This document shows, piece by piece, positions 52,521 to 60,755 of a DNA stretch of 64,000 bases. A program made the position numbers and the translations under genes. The number at the start of each line of letters is the position of its first letter. Positions within the stretch are counted from its first letter, which is position 1. Source of the stretch: CAZYFH01 sp964646815 (GTDB lineage: Bacteria > Acidobacteriota > Vicinamibacteria > Vicinamibacterales > UBA8438); assembly GCA_964646815.1 (NCBI GenBank), contig CAZYFH010000018.1:1-64000 (forward strand). Direction: 5' to 3'. The notes below the pieces were generated by a model. That model was not told the DNA's origin and did not search any database. It saw only the letters and a program-made list of their open reading frames with translations.

Positions 52521-53804
52521 CTACCTCTCCGCGAGATGGGCTATCGCATCGGTTCCGAGCGCCCGTGTCAGATCCCGCACATCGCCGCCGGACGGACCTT
52601 GATGCACGCGCAACCCAAACTGCGGGAGCACGGCCACGATGTGGTCGAAGATGTCGGCCTGAATCGCCTCGTAATTGACCCAGCTCTTGTCGGCGCTGAA
52701 GACGTAGACCTCAAGCGGGAGACCATGCGGGCTCGGCGCCAGCTGGCGCACCAACAGCGTCAAGTCCTGCTTGATCATCGAGTGATGGCGCAGATACGCG
52801 ACCACGTAGGCGCGGAAGGTGCCGACGTTGGTCAACCGTCGCTCGTTCGCCCGACTCGACCGCTCGCCCTCACGCGCCTCGTCCCACGCAGCGAGCTCTC
52901 GACGCTTCTGATCCAGATACTCCGGCATGTACTGAATCTCCGCTAGCCGGGCGAGCATCTCGGCATCGCAGAAGCGGATGGACTGCATGTCGATGTTGAT
53001 CGCGCGCTTGATACGACGGCCGCTCGATTCCGCCATCCCTCGCCAGTTCTTGAACGACTCCGTGATTAGGGCATATGTCGGAATCGTCGTGATCGTGTTG
53101 TCGAAATTCTGCACCTTCACCGTTGTGAGTGCGACCTCCAGCACGTCGCCGTCGGCACCGTACTTAGGCATCTCAATCCAGTCGCCCCGCGCGACCATCT
53201 GGTTAGCTGAAAGCTGAATGCCGGCGACGAACCCGAGGATGGCGTCCTTGAAGATCAGCATCAGCACCGCGGTCATCGCCCCCAGACCACTGAACAGCAA
53301 CACGGGCGACCGGCCGACGATGAGCGACAGCATGACGATCGCCGCGACACCGTAGACCAGGAGCTTCACCACCTGGACAAAGCTCTTGACTGGAAGCTCG
53401 CGCGACGCGGTCGAGGTGCGCGCGATGTCGCCGATGGCGTTCAGTAGGCTGTCGACGACCCAGACGCCGGCCAATAGTATGTAGATGAGGCACGCGCGTC
53501 TGACGACCTCGATCCAGGTCGGATAGTCGGCGAGCACCGTGGGCCCGGCGAGATAGATGAGCACCGCCGGCGCCAGATGCGACAGCCGGTGAAACACTCG
53601 GCGTGCGGTGACCGCATCGTCCCAGCGCGACACAGTTCGATCGGCCAGCCCGACGAGGGCGCGGACGACGAATCGTTTTGCGACCAGATTGGCAACGAAG
53701 GCGACCGCGATGACAAAGAGGATGTTGACGGTCAGCGCTGTCGCAGCCGCAATCTGCGCACCCGCACCCTGCCGGACAAGCCACACCTCCAGAAAGGTCA
53801 CCAC
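52521..53804 (-). CDS. MscS/YbdG-type mechanosensitive channel
   Basis: This 427-residue membrane protein has five hydrophobic segments in the first 190 residues (for example LTVNILFVIAVAFVANLVAK and FVQVVKLLVYGVAAIVMLSL). The pore-lining helix GAMTAVLMLIFKDAILGFVA precedes the MscS beta domain with GDWIEMPKYGADGDVLEVAL and DNTITTIPTYALITESFKNW. The C-terminal 150 residues form the YbdG/YnaI-like cytosolic part (LTNVGTFRAYVVAYLRHHSM). These channels open under osmotic downshock. The start is GTG. It is divergent from the cytochrome gene at 53877. Confidence 0.9.
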   Translation of the reverse strand: MVTFLEVWLVRQGAGAQIAAATALTVNILFVIAVAFVANLVAKRFVVRALVGLADRTVSRWDDAVTARRVFHRLSHLAPAVLIYLAGPTVLADYPTWIEVVRRACLIYILLAGVWVVDSLLNAIGDIARTSTASRELPVKSFVQVVKLLVYGVAAIVMLSLIVGRSPVLLFSGLGAMTAVLMLIFKDAILGFVAGIQLSANQMVARGDWIEMPKYGADGDVLEVALTTVKVQNFDNTITTIPTYALITESFKNWRGMAESSGRRIKRAINIDMQSIRFCDAEMLARLAEIQYMPEYLDQKRRELAAWDEAREGERSSRANERRLTNVGTFRAYVVAYLRHHSMIKQDLTLLVRQLAPSPHGLPLEVYVFSADKSWVNYEAIQADIFDHIVAVLPQFGLRVHQGPSGGDVRDLTRALGTDAIAHLAER

Positions 53805-53862
53805 GCGAGAATGACATGCGTACGCACCGACGACAAGGCAAGGAGTCGCCGCGGAAGAGGGC

Positions 53863-53868
53863 TACAAT
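53863..53868 (+). promoter_or_regulatory. -10-like TACAAT 8 bp before the ATG of the cytochrome gene
   Basis: TACAAT, then ACGCTGTG, then ATG at 53877. The spacing implies a very short or no leader. No -35 is clear in the 72-bp divergent spacer. Confidence 0.35.
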
Positions 53869-53876
53869 ACGCTGTG

Positions 53877-54668
53877 ATGCGAATGTCCGGCAGCAGCACG
53901 TGGCCGCGCGCGCAGATTGCCGCGCTGGCGACCACCATGGTGGTCGGCGGCCTAGCGATGGTCGCCGTTCGCGCCGCCCCCGCGCCCACCGAGGTGCCAC
54001 AGGCAGACCCGACGCGCACAATTCGGGACGGAGTCTACACCGTGGAACAGGCCGCGCGCGGGCGACAGCTGTACGAGGCCATCTGCATCCGGTGCCACGG
54101 CGAGGACCTCCTCGGCGCCAACGCGCGACCGCTGGCGGGTGACGCGTTCATTCGCGACTGGGGCGGGCTGACGCTCGACCACTTTTATGAGCGCGCCAAG
54201 ACGATGCCGCCCGGCGCCGCGGCTCGACTCGCTGACGATGAGTACCTTGACGTCGTCACCTACGTCCTCGAAGTGAACGCGGTACCCGCGGGCGAAGCAG
54301 AACTCGAAACGCACATGCTCCCCGACATCATGGTCGAGGGCGAAGGTGGTCCAGACGAAGTGCCCGATTTCTCGCTGGTCCACGTGGTGGGCTGTCTCAT
54401 GCGAGGACCCGACGGTGATTGGCTGCTCAGCGGCGCGAGCGATCCGGTCCGAACGCGCGACCCGGCGGCCTCCGCTGGCGACGCCCTGGCCGAGGCGGAC
54501 GGAACAGCTCTCGGGAGCGGATCGTTTCGGCTGATGTACGTCTTCCCCGATCCGGCGGCCTACGAGGGTCACCGCGTCGAGACGAAAGGGTTCCTGATCC
54601 GGGGTCCGCAAGACGCGCTCAACGTCACCGTCGTCGCCACCCTCAGCGCGACGTGCGCTGCTCCCTAG
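53877..54668 (+). CDS. Exported mono-haem cytochrome c with C-terminal OB-like domain
   Basis: This 263-residue protein has a signal segment (AALATTMVVGGLAMVAVRA). A cytochrome c domain holds CIRCHGEDLLG near residue 62, with Met in KTMPPGAAARL as the likely axial ligand. After residue about 140 it changes to an acidic linker, then FSLVHVVGCLMRGPDGDWLL and GHRVETKGFLIRGPQDALNV...LSATC, a beta-rich region like the small OB-fold domains of DUF5818-type proteins. The fusion may link electron transfer with substrate or metal binding. As a soluble haem protein it could serve the haem-free PQQ dehydrogenases, but it is far from them. Confidence 0.83.
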   Translation: MRMSGSSTWPRAQIAALATTMVVGGLAMVAVRAAPAPTEVPQADPTRTIRDGVYTVEQAARGRQLYEAICIRCHGEDLLGANARPLAGDAFIRDWGGLTLDHFYERAKTMPPGAAARLADDEYLDVVTYVLEVNAVPAGEAELETHMLPDIMVEGEGGPDEVPDFSLVHVVGCLMRGPDGDWLLSGASDPVRTRDPAASAGDALAEADGTALGSGSFRLMYVFPDPAAYEGHRVETKGFLIRGPQDALNVTVVATLSATCAAP

Positions 54669-54714
54669 CCCCGCGTACAGATGCTCCGCAGTTCCGGGCA
54701 GTGAATCCCGGAGG

Positions 54715-54924
54715 TCAGGATCGAGTTGGTCCCAGGTCGCAGCATCGGTGGATGAGCACGTGAAGATCCTTGGTCGCACGCGAGGACGATAGGCAACGGA
54801 GCTTCGACGCGACATCGCGGCCAAATCGTGTGTCGGTGGCGATAGCCGAGTCCGTGGGGGGCCCACACCCGACAGCACTGACGGTCAGCGACCCAGCCAG
54901 CACGAAGCACGTCACGCCTCTCAT
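54715..54924 (-). CDS. Small putative lipoprotein
   Basis: This 69-residue reading frame starts at ATG 54924 with AAGGAGG upstream. A lipobox (AGSLTVSAVGCGP) ends the signal. The rest (SAIATDTRFGRDVASKLRCL, SSSRATKDLHVLIHRCCD) matches nothing I know. The good ribosome site and signal peptide support a true gene start; the short mature part may mean the gene has been cut by a frameshift. It lies in the 54669-55089 gap, which is otherwise empty. Confidence 0.5.
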   Translation of the reverse strand: MRGVTCFVLAGSLTVSAVGCGPPTDSAIATDTRFGRDVASKLRCLSSSRATKDLHVLIHRCCDLGPTRS

Positions 54925-55089
54925 CGCCTCTTCCTCCTTGGCCGGATGCGGCGACGTGTGCGCCTACGCACAACCAGCGTATGCCCCCTGTGGGAATATC
55001 CGGGATGTGGGCTGATTTATGCCACCGTCCGAGGCTTATCACGGCGTCGACCTGGACACCGGTGCCGCTCGGACACATCCTCTTGCCGG

Positions 55090-55542
55090 TTACCGGCCGC
55101 TGTTTCCCTCGTACTGTTCATCGGTGACGGCCTCAAGCCACTCGAAGGCCGCGCCGTCGTCTCGTGCGAAGGTCACGGACACTTGAGTCAAGTCCTGGTC
55201 AGGCACGGCACCGTGCCAATGCGCGAGCCCTCTGGTCAGGTAGGTGCTTTCGTACAGGTCAACCTCCTGCATTCGGCCTCCCTCCATCTGGTAGCGCATC
55301 CGGCCTTCCTGGACGAACAGCAGTTGGTCTTGTCCGTGAATGTGCCAGTGGGACCGGGCGCCCGCGCCGAATCCTCGGCGCGAGAGCCTGACTCCTTCGT
55401 TGTCCACCCTGAACGAGTTTCCGGTAAAGGTGGTCTGGCCTTGCGTCACGGTCGCCCCCGCGTTGCCGAGCCACACGGAGGAAGCCGCCAGGGCCAACAT
55501 CAACCACACGAACATTCCTGCAATACGTGCCCGCTCTTTCAT
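55090..55542 (-). CDS. Exported cupin-domain protein
   Basis: This 150-residue protein has a signal peptide (VWLMLALAASSVWLGNAGA). The cupin barrel has SHWHIHGQDQLLFVQEG, with the HxH metal ligands and Gln/Glu partner, and TYLTRGLAHWHGAVPDQDLT with the second His motif. The fold could bind Fe, Mn or Ni. The C-terminal AAFEWLEAVTDEQYEG is typical of carboxymuconolactone-decarboxylase-associated cupins. The ATG at 55542 follows GGGAGG. Function unknown. Confidence 0.85.
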   Translation of the reverse strand: MKERARIAGMFVWLMLALAASSVWLGNAGATVTQGQTTFTGNSFRVDNEGVRLSRRGFGAGARSHWHIHGQDQLLFVQEGRMRYQMEGGRMQEVDLYESTYLTRGLAHWHGAVPDQDLTQVSVTFARDDGAAFEWLEAVTDEQYEGNSGR

Positions 55543-55564
55543 CTTGAACCCTCCCCACACTGGT

Positions 55565-56020
55565 ACGACCGTCTGGACGCGGTCGACAACAAGAGGTCAG
55601 CTATGGAGGTCGCCCATCTACCAGGTTCCGATCTCATAGCACGCTATAACCGAGCACGTAGTCGATTAAACATGACCGGAGCAGCGGTACTTCTGGAACG
55701 GAAGGCGAGTTTCGACGGCACGTGCTCACCGTTGTGACTGATGCGGATCGCGTTCTTGAACTCCCAGGACCATAACAGGAGTCATCCCACGGCGATGCGA
55801 ACCTCTTCAACCGGGTACACAGAGAGGACGTACCGCATCCCCAGCGGACCGGTGAGTACGAGCTCGTCTTGGGACACGGCAAGTTCGTCAGTCCAGTCTT
55901 GGTTCCTGACGATTCCCGCGAAGGTCCCACCCTTCCAAGAGGCCGCAGATGCGACAGACGTCGATGTGGCACCACTCACGTTTGCCGCCTACCTCGGTTG
56001 CCGAGCTACGTGCATGAGTT
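55565..56020. other. Non-coding or degraded stretch
   Basis: No gene is convincing here. One minus-strand frame (55782-55979) ends with GIVRNQDWTDELAVSQDELV, followed by PLGMRYVLSVYPVEEVRIAV, which looks like real protein and may be the tail of a lost gene. Base composition around 55600-55780 is more AT-rich than the surroundings. I cannot assign anything else. Confidence 0.3.
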
Positions 56021-56023
56021 CAG

Positions 56024-56180
56024 TCATTCTCCTGGGACTCCGAGCTCTACGTCCTGATAGAGCTTCTTGACGCGGGCACGGCAGACCTCGCCCATCCCGC
56101 CGGCGCCGATCTGGGCGGTGGCAACGTCGTAATGACGAGGCGGTCGCCGATGGTCAGGATCATCTCGCGGCCCTCTTTCA
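56024..56180 (-). pseudogene. N-terminal relic of a Ser/Thr protein kinase (2)
   Basis: The minus strand reads MILTIGDRL, shifts frame, and reads HYDVATAQIGAGGMGEVCRA, then RVKKLYQDVELGVPGE and a stop. IGAGGMGEV is the glycine-rich loop of Pkn kinases; the VAIK or VALK lysine has become VELG. The catalytic and C-terminal parts are absent. Its start abuts, in opposite orientation, the truncated DmsC reading frame near 56175. Confidence 0.75.
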
Positions 56181-56895
56181 TCTCGCCACTCCGCTCCAGG
56201 CCGCCCGCGCCTTCGTGAACGTCGCCTCGTCCTGGCTGAGCCGAGAGATCGTATTCGGCACGCTTTTCGCTGTATTGCTGGCCGCGCTCGTGGCCGCGGA
56301 GTGGCGCCCAGGGCGGACAACGCCGTGCCATCGAATGCTAGCCGGCCTGACGGCCGTCGCGGGCGTGGCGTTTCTCTACTGTCAGATCCGAATCTACCTG
56401 CTCCCCTCCCAGCCAGCGTGGAACAGCGCCGCGACGCCTGCCGCGTTCACCGCCACCGCGCTGCGGTTGGGGATCCTCGGCATGGCGGTCGATCTGGTCG
56501 GCCGGACGAAGGCCGCGAAGGCTGACGCGCGTGGAAGACCCGGCGAGGCGTCGTGGACGACGCTGCGCGCTCTCGCGCTCGCGGGCATCCTGATGCTGCT
56601 GGCGGAGATCTTCGCCGTGCCGATACAGCTCGCCGCGTTGGGCAGTGATGCGTCCCCGGTCGAAGCGGCGAGCATCACCAAGTTGACCGTGGACTACGGC
56701 AGCGTCTGGATGCTGAGGCTCGGGCTGCTGGTCGTGGCGACGGCGGCACTCGGCGGTGTGCTGGTGAGCAGCCGGACATCCGGCCGAGCTCGACGAGGAC
56801 GCATCTTGACGTACGCGTCGTTTGGCCTCGTGCTCGTGTCGGAGCAGTGTGGTCGCTTCCTCTTCTATGCCACGCAGGTGAGGGTGGGCATTTGA
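56170..56895 (+). pseudogene. DmsC-type membrane anchor subunit, N-terminally truncated
   Basis: The in-frame sequence before the first start codon (GTG 56215) already reads FHLATPLQAARAF, so the DmsC frame extends upstream to about 56170 and is then lost. NVASSWLSREIVFGTLFAVL is the conserved third-helix region of DmsC. Four or five more helices follow (VAGVAFLYCQIRIYLL, ALAGILMLLAEIFAVPIQLA, LGLLVVATAALGGVLVSS). DmsC anchors the DMSO reductase-type DmsAB dimer. The first two helices are missing and no dmsA or dmsB is upstream, only a kinase relic. Translation from GTG 56215 could give a shortened protein of 226 residues, probably not functional as a DmsC. Confidence 0.75.
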
Positions 56896-57572
56896 GCGAG
56901 CCGGACGCGCTGCGTGCCGCCGTGTGGCGGCGCGCGCAACCGGGACAAGGTCTGGCCTATCGGTTTCTTGCCCGCTGTTTCCACGAGCCTCCTCGCGAGG
57001 AGTGGCTGGCGACGCTGGTCAAGCAACGGCTCTTCGAGGCATGGCCCTTTCCGTCGACCGAAGAGGCCGCCTCCGAAGGGCTTGACCTGTTGACGACATT
57101 TTGTGAGCAGTGGGACCCGACGAGGCACGACGAGCTGGTGTGGGATTTCAACCGCCTCTTCGTCGGGCCAGGCAAGATGCTGGCGCCACCCTGGGAATCG
57201 GTCCATCGGAGCGGGACGCGGCTCACGTTTCAAGAAGCGATGCTCGAGGTCCGCGGGATCTACCAGCAGTTCGGCATCGAGGCGCCAATGATCCACCGCG
57301 AACCAGACGACCACCTCGCGCTCGAACTAGCGTTCTTCGCCCACCTCTCTGAGCTGGCGACCGACGCGGAGACGCGCAACGATACAACGACCCGCGAACG
57401 CTGTTTCGAGACACAGCGAAACTTCCCCCACGACCACCTGCTCCCGTGGGTGCCCGGGTGTCTCGCGATGGTCGGCGCACACGCGGAGACCCACTACTAT
57501 CGCGGCGCGGCGCGTCTGACGCTGGGGTCGCTTGCCGAATCGGCGCGTCTCTGCGGCGCGCCCACGCCATGA
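56892..57572 (+). CDS. TorD/DmsD-family molybdoenzyme chaperone
   Basis: This 226-residue protein is an all-helical TorD family chaperone: AYRFLARCFHEPPREEWLAT, ELVWDFNRLFVGPGKMLAPP, ESVHRSGTRLTFQEAMLEVR, IHREPDDHLALELAFFAHLS and the C-terminal FPHDHLLPWVPGCLAMV. The motif EPDDH is the TorD signature. TorD proteins bind the Tat signal and apo form of a DmsA/TorA-type catalytic subunit. The start is TTG at 56892 overlapping the TGA of dmsC (TTGA). The catalytic subunit gene is not in the window, so this is an orphan unless it serves another Mo enzyme. Confidence 0.85.
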   Translation: MSEPDALRAAVWRRAQPGQGLAYRFLARCFHEPPREEWLATLVKQRLFEAWPFPSTEEAASEGLDLLTTFCEQWDPTRHDELVWDFNRLFVGPGKMLAPPWESVHRSGTRLTFQEAMLEVRGIYQQFGIEAPMIHREPDDHLALELAFFAHLSELATDAETRNDTTTRERCFETQRNFPHDHLLPWVPGCLAMVGAHAETHYYRGAARLTLGSLAESARLCGAPTP

Positions 57573-57824
57573 CGAGCGGTCGGCCGGCGGGCCTGTTGCG
57601 TGGCCCGCTGTCGGACGGTACTCGTCGCCGCGGTCGCGGTCGCGGTGGATCATCCCAGCCCACGCTCCAAGATCGCTGCAATCGGACTGGCCTGACTCCG
57701 CACTGAACGACACACCTCCAGGGTCAACGAGACGGATGACGAGCAACTCTCAGCGGATGGCGGGAGCCGTTGCGTTGTACGCTGGCCTGACGCGAGACCT
57801 GAGCCTGGACGAGGGGCTCGACAC

Positions 57825-58190
57825 ATGGAACGGTCGACGGCGCCGGGCAGGAACATCGTCAGCGTCTCGTGGGGCGACCACTCGGTGTTCGGAGGGGGAG
57901 ACCAACGCCGGAGGCAGTCGCGCGGCGCCTGGTCGTGTGGCGGGATCGGCTCGGTGCCGCCACGATCCATTGGCGGATGCTGCGTAGCCGGATCCCCTAC
58001 CGGTTCCAGGCGGCGCACGGTCGTCGGCCTTGGATTATCACAATGAGCCGCGGGATCGACTGGAACGACCTCGAGGTAGTGCCCCATCTCGCGCATCGCG
58101 TATTCACAGTGACGGGCATCCTCCGCGACGGCCGCAGCAAGAAAGCACGCGGGGAGCGGACTCTTCGTCCAATCGAGACGTCGAGTCGGT
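57825..58190 (+). pseudogene. Relic of an unrecognised conserved protein
   Basis: A start with NIVSVSWGDHSVFGGG breaks and, in another frame, continues as TPEAVARRLVVWRDRLGAAT, IHWRMLRSRIPYRFQAAHG and SRGIDWNDLEVVPHLAHRVF, after which meaningful sequence fades. The blocks together look like the N-terminal 90 residues of a larger enzyme, perhaps a glycoside-hydrolase-like or TIM-barrel protein; I cannot name it. It lies in the 57573-58308 gap. The first 250 bp of that gap hold nothing I can support. Confidence 0.5.
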
Positions 58191-58308
58191 AAGCCTGCGA
58201 ACCGGTCCGCTCGATTCAGAGTTTCGTGCGGTTCGCGACGTAGGCCCGCGCGTCAGAACCCTTTGTTTCTGTGACACCGGCTTGTTCGTGCTTCATTAGT
58301 CCGCAACG

Positions 58309-59113
58309 ATGGGTGAACGCAGACGTGAGCCGATGGCCGGGTTGCGCGCGGAGCTCCAAGGAATCAGAGCGGTCGCCTTCGATCTAGACGGCGTGCTCTA
58401 CGAAGCGAAGACGCCGATACTCGGGGCTGCCCGCACGGTGGCGGCAGTGCGCGGGGCCGGCCTACAGGTACGCTTTGTCACCAACATATCCTCACTCAGT
58501 CGACGTCTGATTGTGGAAAAGCTTGATCGGCTCGGTTTTCAAGCTAGCCCCGAGGAGGTCTTCTGCCCCGCACGGGTAGCGGTAGCGTGGCTTCGGCGCC
58601 AAGGTGCCAGCGCGTCTTTCTTCGTGCCAAGTCCGGCACTCGAGGACTTTGAGGGAGTCCCACAAGACGACGAGCGGCCAGACGCTGTTGTCATTGGCGA
58701 CCTCGGAGCCGGATGGACCTTTGAGTCACTCAACCGAGCGTTCCGTCTGGTCCACGACCGCGGCGCACGGCTCGTTAGCCTCGGCCGCACCCGCTACCGG
58801 AGAGGCCCCCACGGGCTGCAGCTCGACGTGGGTGCCTTCCTCGTAGCGATAGAGCACGCGACAGGCAAAGATGCTTTTGGTGTTCGGGAAGCCCGAGCCA
58901 GCCTTCTTCGCGGCAGTTGTCGAGGGACTGGGCGAGCCGGCCGGCAGCACCGCAATGATCGGCGACGACATCGTGACAGATGTCGGTGCGGCCATGACCG
59001 TGGGACTAGTCGGAGTGCTTGTGCGAACGGGCAAGTTCCGCTCGCACGATCTCAGTGGTCCCGTTCGGCCCGATCTTGTCGTCGACTCGGTCAGCGATCT
59101 GTTCACAGACTGA
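58309..59113 (+). pseudogene. HAD-IIA phosphatase with a single-base frameshift
   Basis: The reading frame from ATG 58309 has the first HAD motif AFDLDGVLYEA near residue 25, the VTNISSLSRR block (motif II) and a cap domain (EEVFCPARVAVAWLRRQGAS). At about residue 189 the frame is lost; one base earlier or later the sequence reads LVFGKPEPAFFAAVVEGLG, MIGDDIVTDVGAAMTVGLVG and VRPDLVVDSVSDLF to the stop at 59113, that is HAD motifs III (Lys) and IV (GDD). The break lies at a run of four T (58875-58878); removing one T restores the whole family pattern (LHPP/HDHD2-like). It may be a recent mutation or a sequencing error. Confidence 0.85.
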
Positions 59114-59150
59114 GCGACTAGTGAGCACCGCCCAGGGGCAGGCGAGCCTG

Positions 59151-60647
59151 TTACTGGCCGGCCGGCGGGGAGACGCCGGCGCGCTTCATCAGCTGACGAA
59201 TGGCCTTCGCAGTCGCGGGATTGCTCTGGATGTTCATGCCGCGGTGGACCCCCTCGACGATGTTGAGCGGTGACCACTCCTTGGCGTTCGGCTGATTCCA
59301 GACGTTCATGTCGGCGCCGGCCTCCACCAGAAACTTCGCCACGGCGGGGAGATGTTTGTACGCCGCGCCGTGCATCACGGTCTCGCCGTTGTCGTCGACC
59401 TCATTCAGGTCGCCGCCGAGAGCGAGCGCGACCGCCACCGCCTCGAGTACTTCAAGCTCGGTCCCTGGATCCTCGCCAGGTGACGACGTCCCGACGCCAG
59501 CAGCCACCATGATCGGCGTGGTGTTGTCCTCATTGGGAAGGAGTGGATCGGCTCCCAACTCCGCCAGCAGCCGCATCAAATCAGCGTCCCCAGTCCGCGC
59601 AGCGAGCAGGAACGGCGTGCCGCCGATGAAGTTCAAACGCGTGATCCCCGCCGGCGGACGTACCGTGACCCGGGCATTCACATTGGCGCCCGCCGCCGCG
59701 ATCTTGCGCACGAAGTCGAGGCTCGTCATCGTGCCGGAGCCCTTTGGCGCGGGGTTGTTGCTCCCGGCGATGCCGGCCTTCCGCACCCATGAGACCTGGT
59801 GGAGCGCGGTCCATCCGCGCGACGCTACGTTTACGTCAGCGCCACGGTCCACGAGTAGCGCGGCGAGCTCGTAGTGGGCATTCGCGGCGGCGAGCAGGAA
59901 CGCGTTCAACCCAGTGGCCGGACGCTCAGCGCTGGTACCACCACGCCGCTGCCGTTCCACGACCGGCAGCGATTCCTCGACGTCGGCGCCCGCCTCGAGC
60001 AGCGTCTGCACGACACCAATCCGCCCCTCGCGTACAGCGAAGAGCAGCGCGGTCCATCCCTTCGTCGACCGCGCGGTGATATCGGCACCACGCGACAACA
60101 TCGTCGGGATCACCTGCGCGTGTCCCTCTGCGGCCGCCCACATCAACGCCGTCTGCCCCCGCCACGTCTCGGTTGCGTTGACGTTGGCGCCGCGGTCGAG
60201 CAATAGCTCGACGACATCGAGCGAACCCGTACGGGCCGCCGTCATCAACGCGGTCTCCGCTTGCGCCAGCGCCGTGTTGGCATCGACCCCGGCGTCGAGC
60301 AGGAGCTCCACGATAGCGGCGTTGCCATTCGTGCACGCCAGCGCGATCGGCTGGACGCCGTATCGATTCGCCGCTCGTACGTCAGCGCCCGCATCGAGCA
60401 ACAGCTCGACCAACGCCGCCGCGTTCGCGTGGACAGCCCAATGGAGCGGCGTCGTCCCATCAGCGTCGGCCGCCGTGACATCAGCGCCGCCCCTGAGGGC
60501 CGCGCGCACACCGGCCTCGTCGACCGACGTGATGGCGTCGAGCAGACCTGCGTCGACCTCGGCTGCCGCGGCCGTGCGGGCACCGGCACCGCTCACCGTA
60601 ATGGCTGTCACGACCACCGTCATCAACAGCAATGAGAAGCGGCGCAT
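59151..60647 (-). CDS. Exported ankyrin-repeat protein (cassette B)
   Basis: This 498-residue protein has a signal peptide (LMTVVVTAITVSGAGARTAAA). Ankyrin units include DGTTPLHWAVHANAAALVEL, GQTALMWAAAEGHAQVIPTM and GWTALLFAVREGRIGVVQTL, with insertions (SNNPAPKGSGTMTSLDFVRK) between repeats. The C-terminus (TTPIMVAAGVG, ETVMHGAAYKHLPAVAKFLV and EWSPLNIVEGV) is the piece that survives in the relic at 1128-1480. The ATG at 60647 follows GGAGA. It is behind DUF1552 and PSCyt genes of cassette B, just as the ankyrin gene of cassette A. Confidence 0.88.
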   Translation of the reverse strand: MRRFSLLLMTVVVTAITVSGAGARTAAAAEVDAGLLDAITSVDEAGVRAALRGGADVTAADADGTTPLHWAVHANAAALVELLLDAGADVRAANRYGVQPIALACTNGNAAIVELLLDAGVDANTALAQAETALMTAARTGSLDVVELLLDRGANVNATETWRGQTALMWAAAEGHAQVIPTMLSRGADITARSTKGWTALLFAVREGRIGVVQTLLEAGADVEESLPVVERQRRGGTSAERPATGLNAFLLAAANAHYELAALLVDRGADVNVASRGWTALHQVSWVRKAGIAGSNNPAPKGSGTMTSLDFVRKIAAAGANVNARVTVRPPAGITRLNFIGGTPFLLAARTGDADLMRLLAELGADPLLPNEDNTTPIMVAAGVGTSSPGEDPGTELEVLEAVAVALALGGDLNEVDDNGETVMHGAAYKHLPAVAKFLVEAGADMNVWNQPNAKEWSPLNIVEGVHRGMNIQSNPATAKAIRQLMKRAGVSPPAGQ

Positions 60648-60680
60648 CAACTCGTCTCCAGTCTCTCTTCGGGCCAATCT

Positions 60681-60720
60681 CGAAGGCCTGAAGGCCTTCG
60701 CTACGTCAGACAACGCACGC
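60681..60720. repeat. Hairpin repeat between DUF1552 and ankyrin genes (cassette B)
   Basis: CGAAGGCC-TGAA-GGCCTTCG (60681-60700) is a perfect 8-bp stem with a 4-base loop, followed by CTACGTC. The related copy at 42014-42055 has the same position in cassette A. It could be a REP-like element, or an RNA structure that stalls or protects the transcript between the two genes. Confidence 0.65.
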
Positions 60721-60755
60721 GGGCTTCGCGTGTCTCACTCCTACCCCCGAGACTC

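Noticed and set aside
56215..57572. A complete DMSO reductase operon
   Set aside because: DmsC is truncated and no dmsA or dmsB is present.
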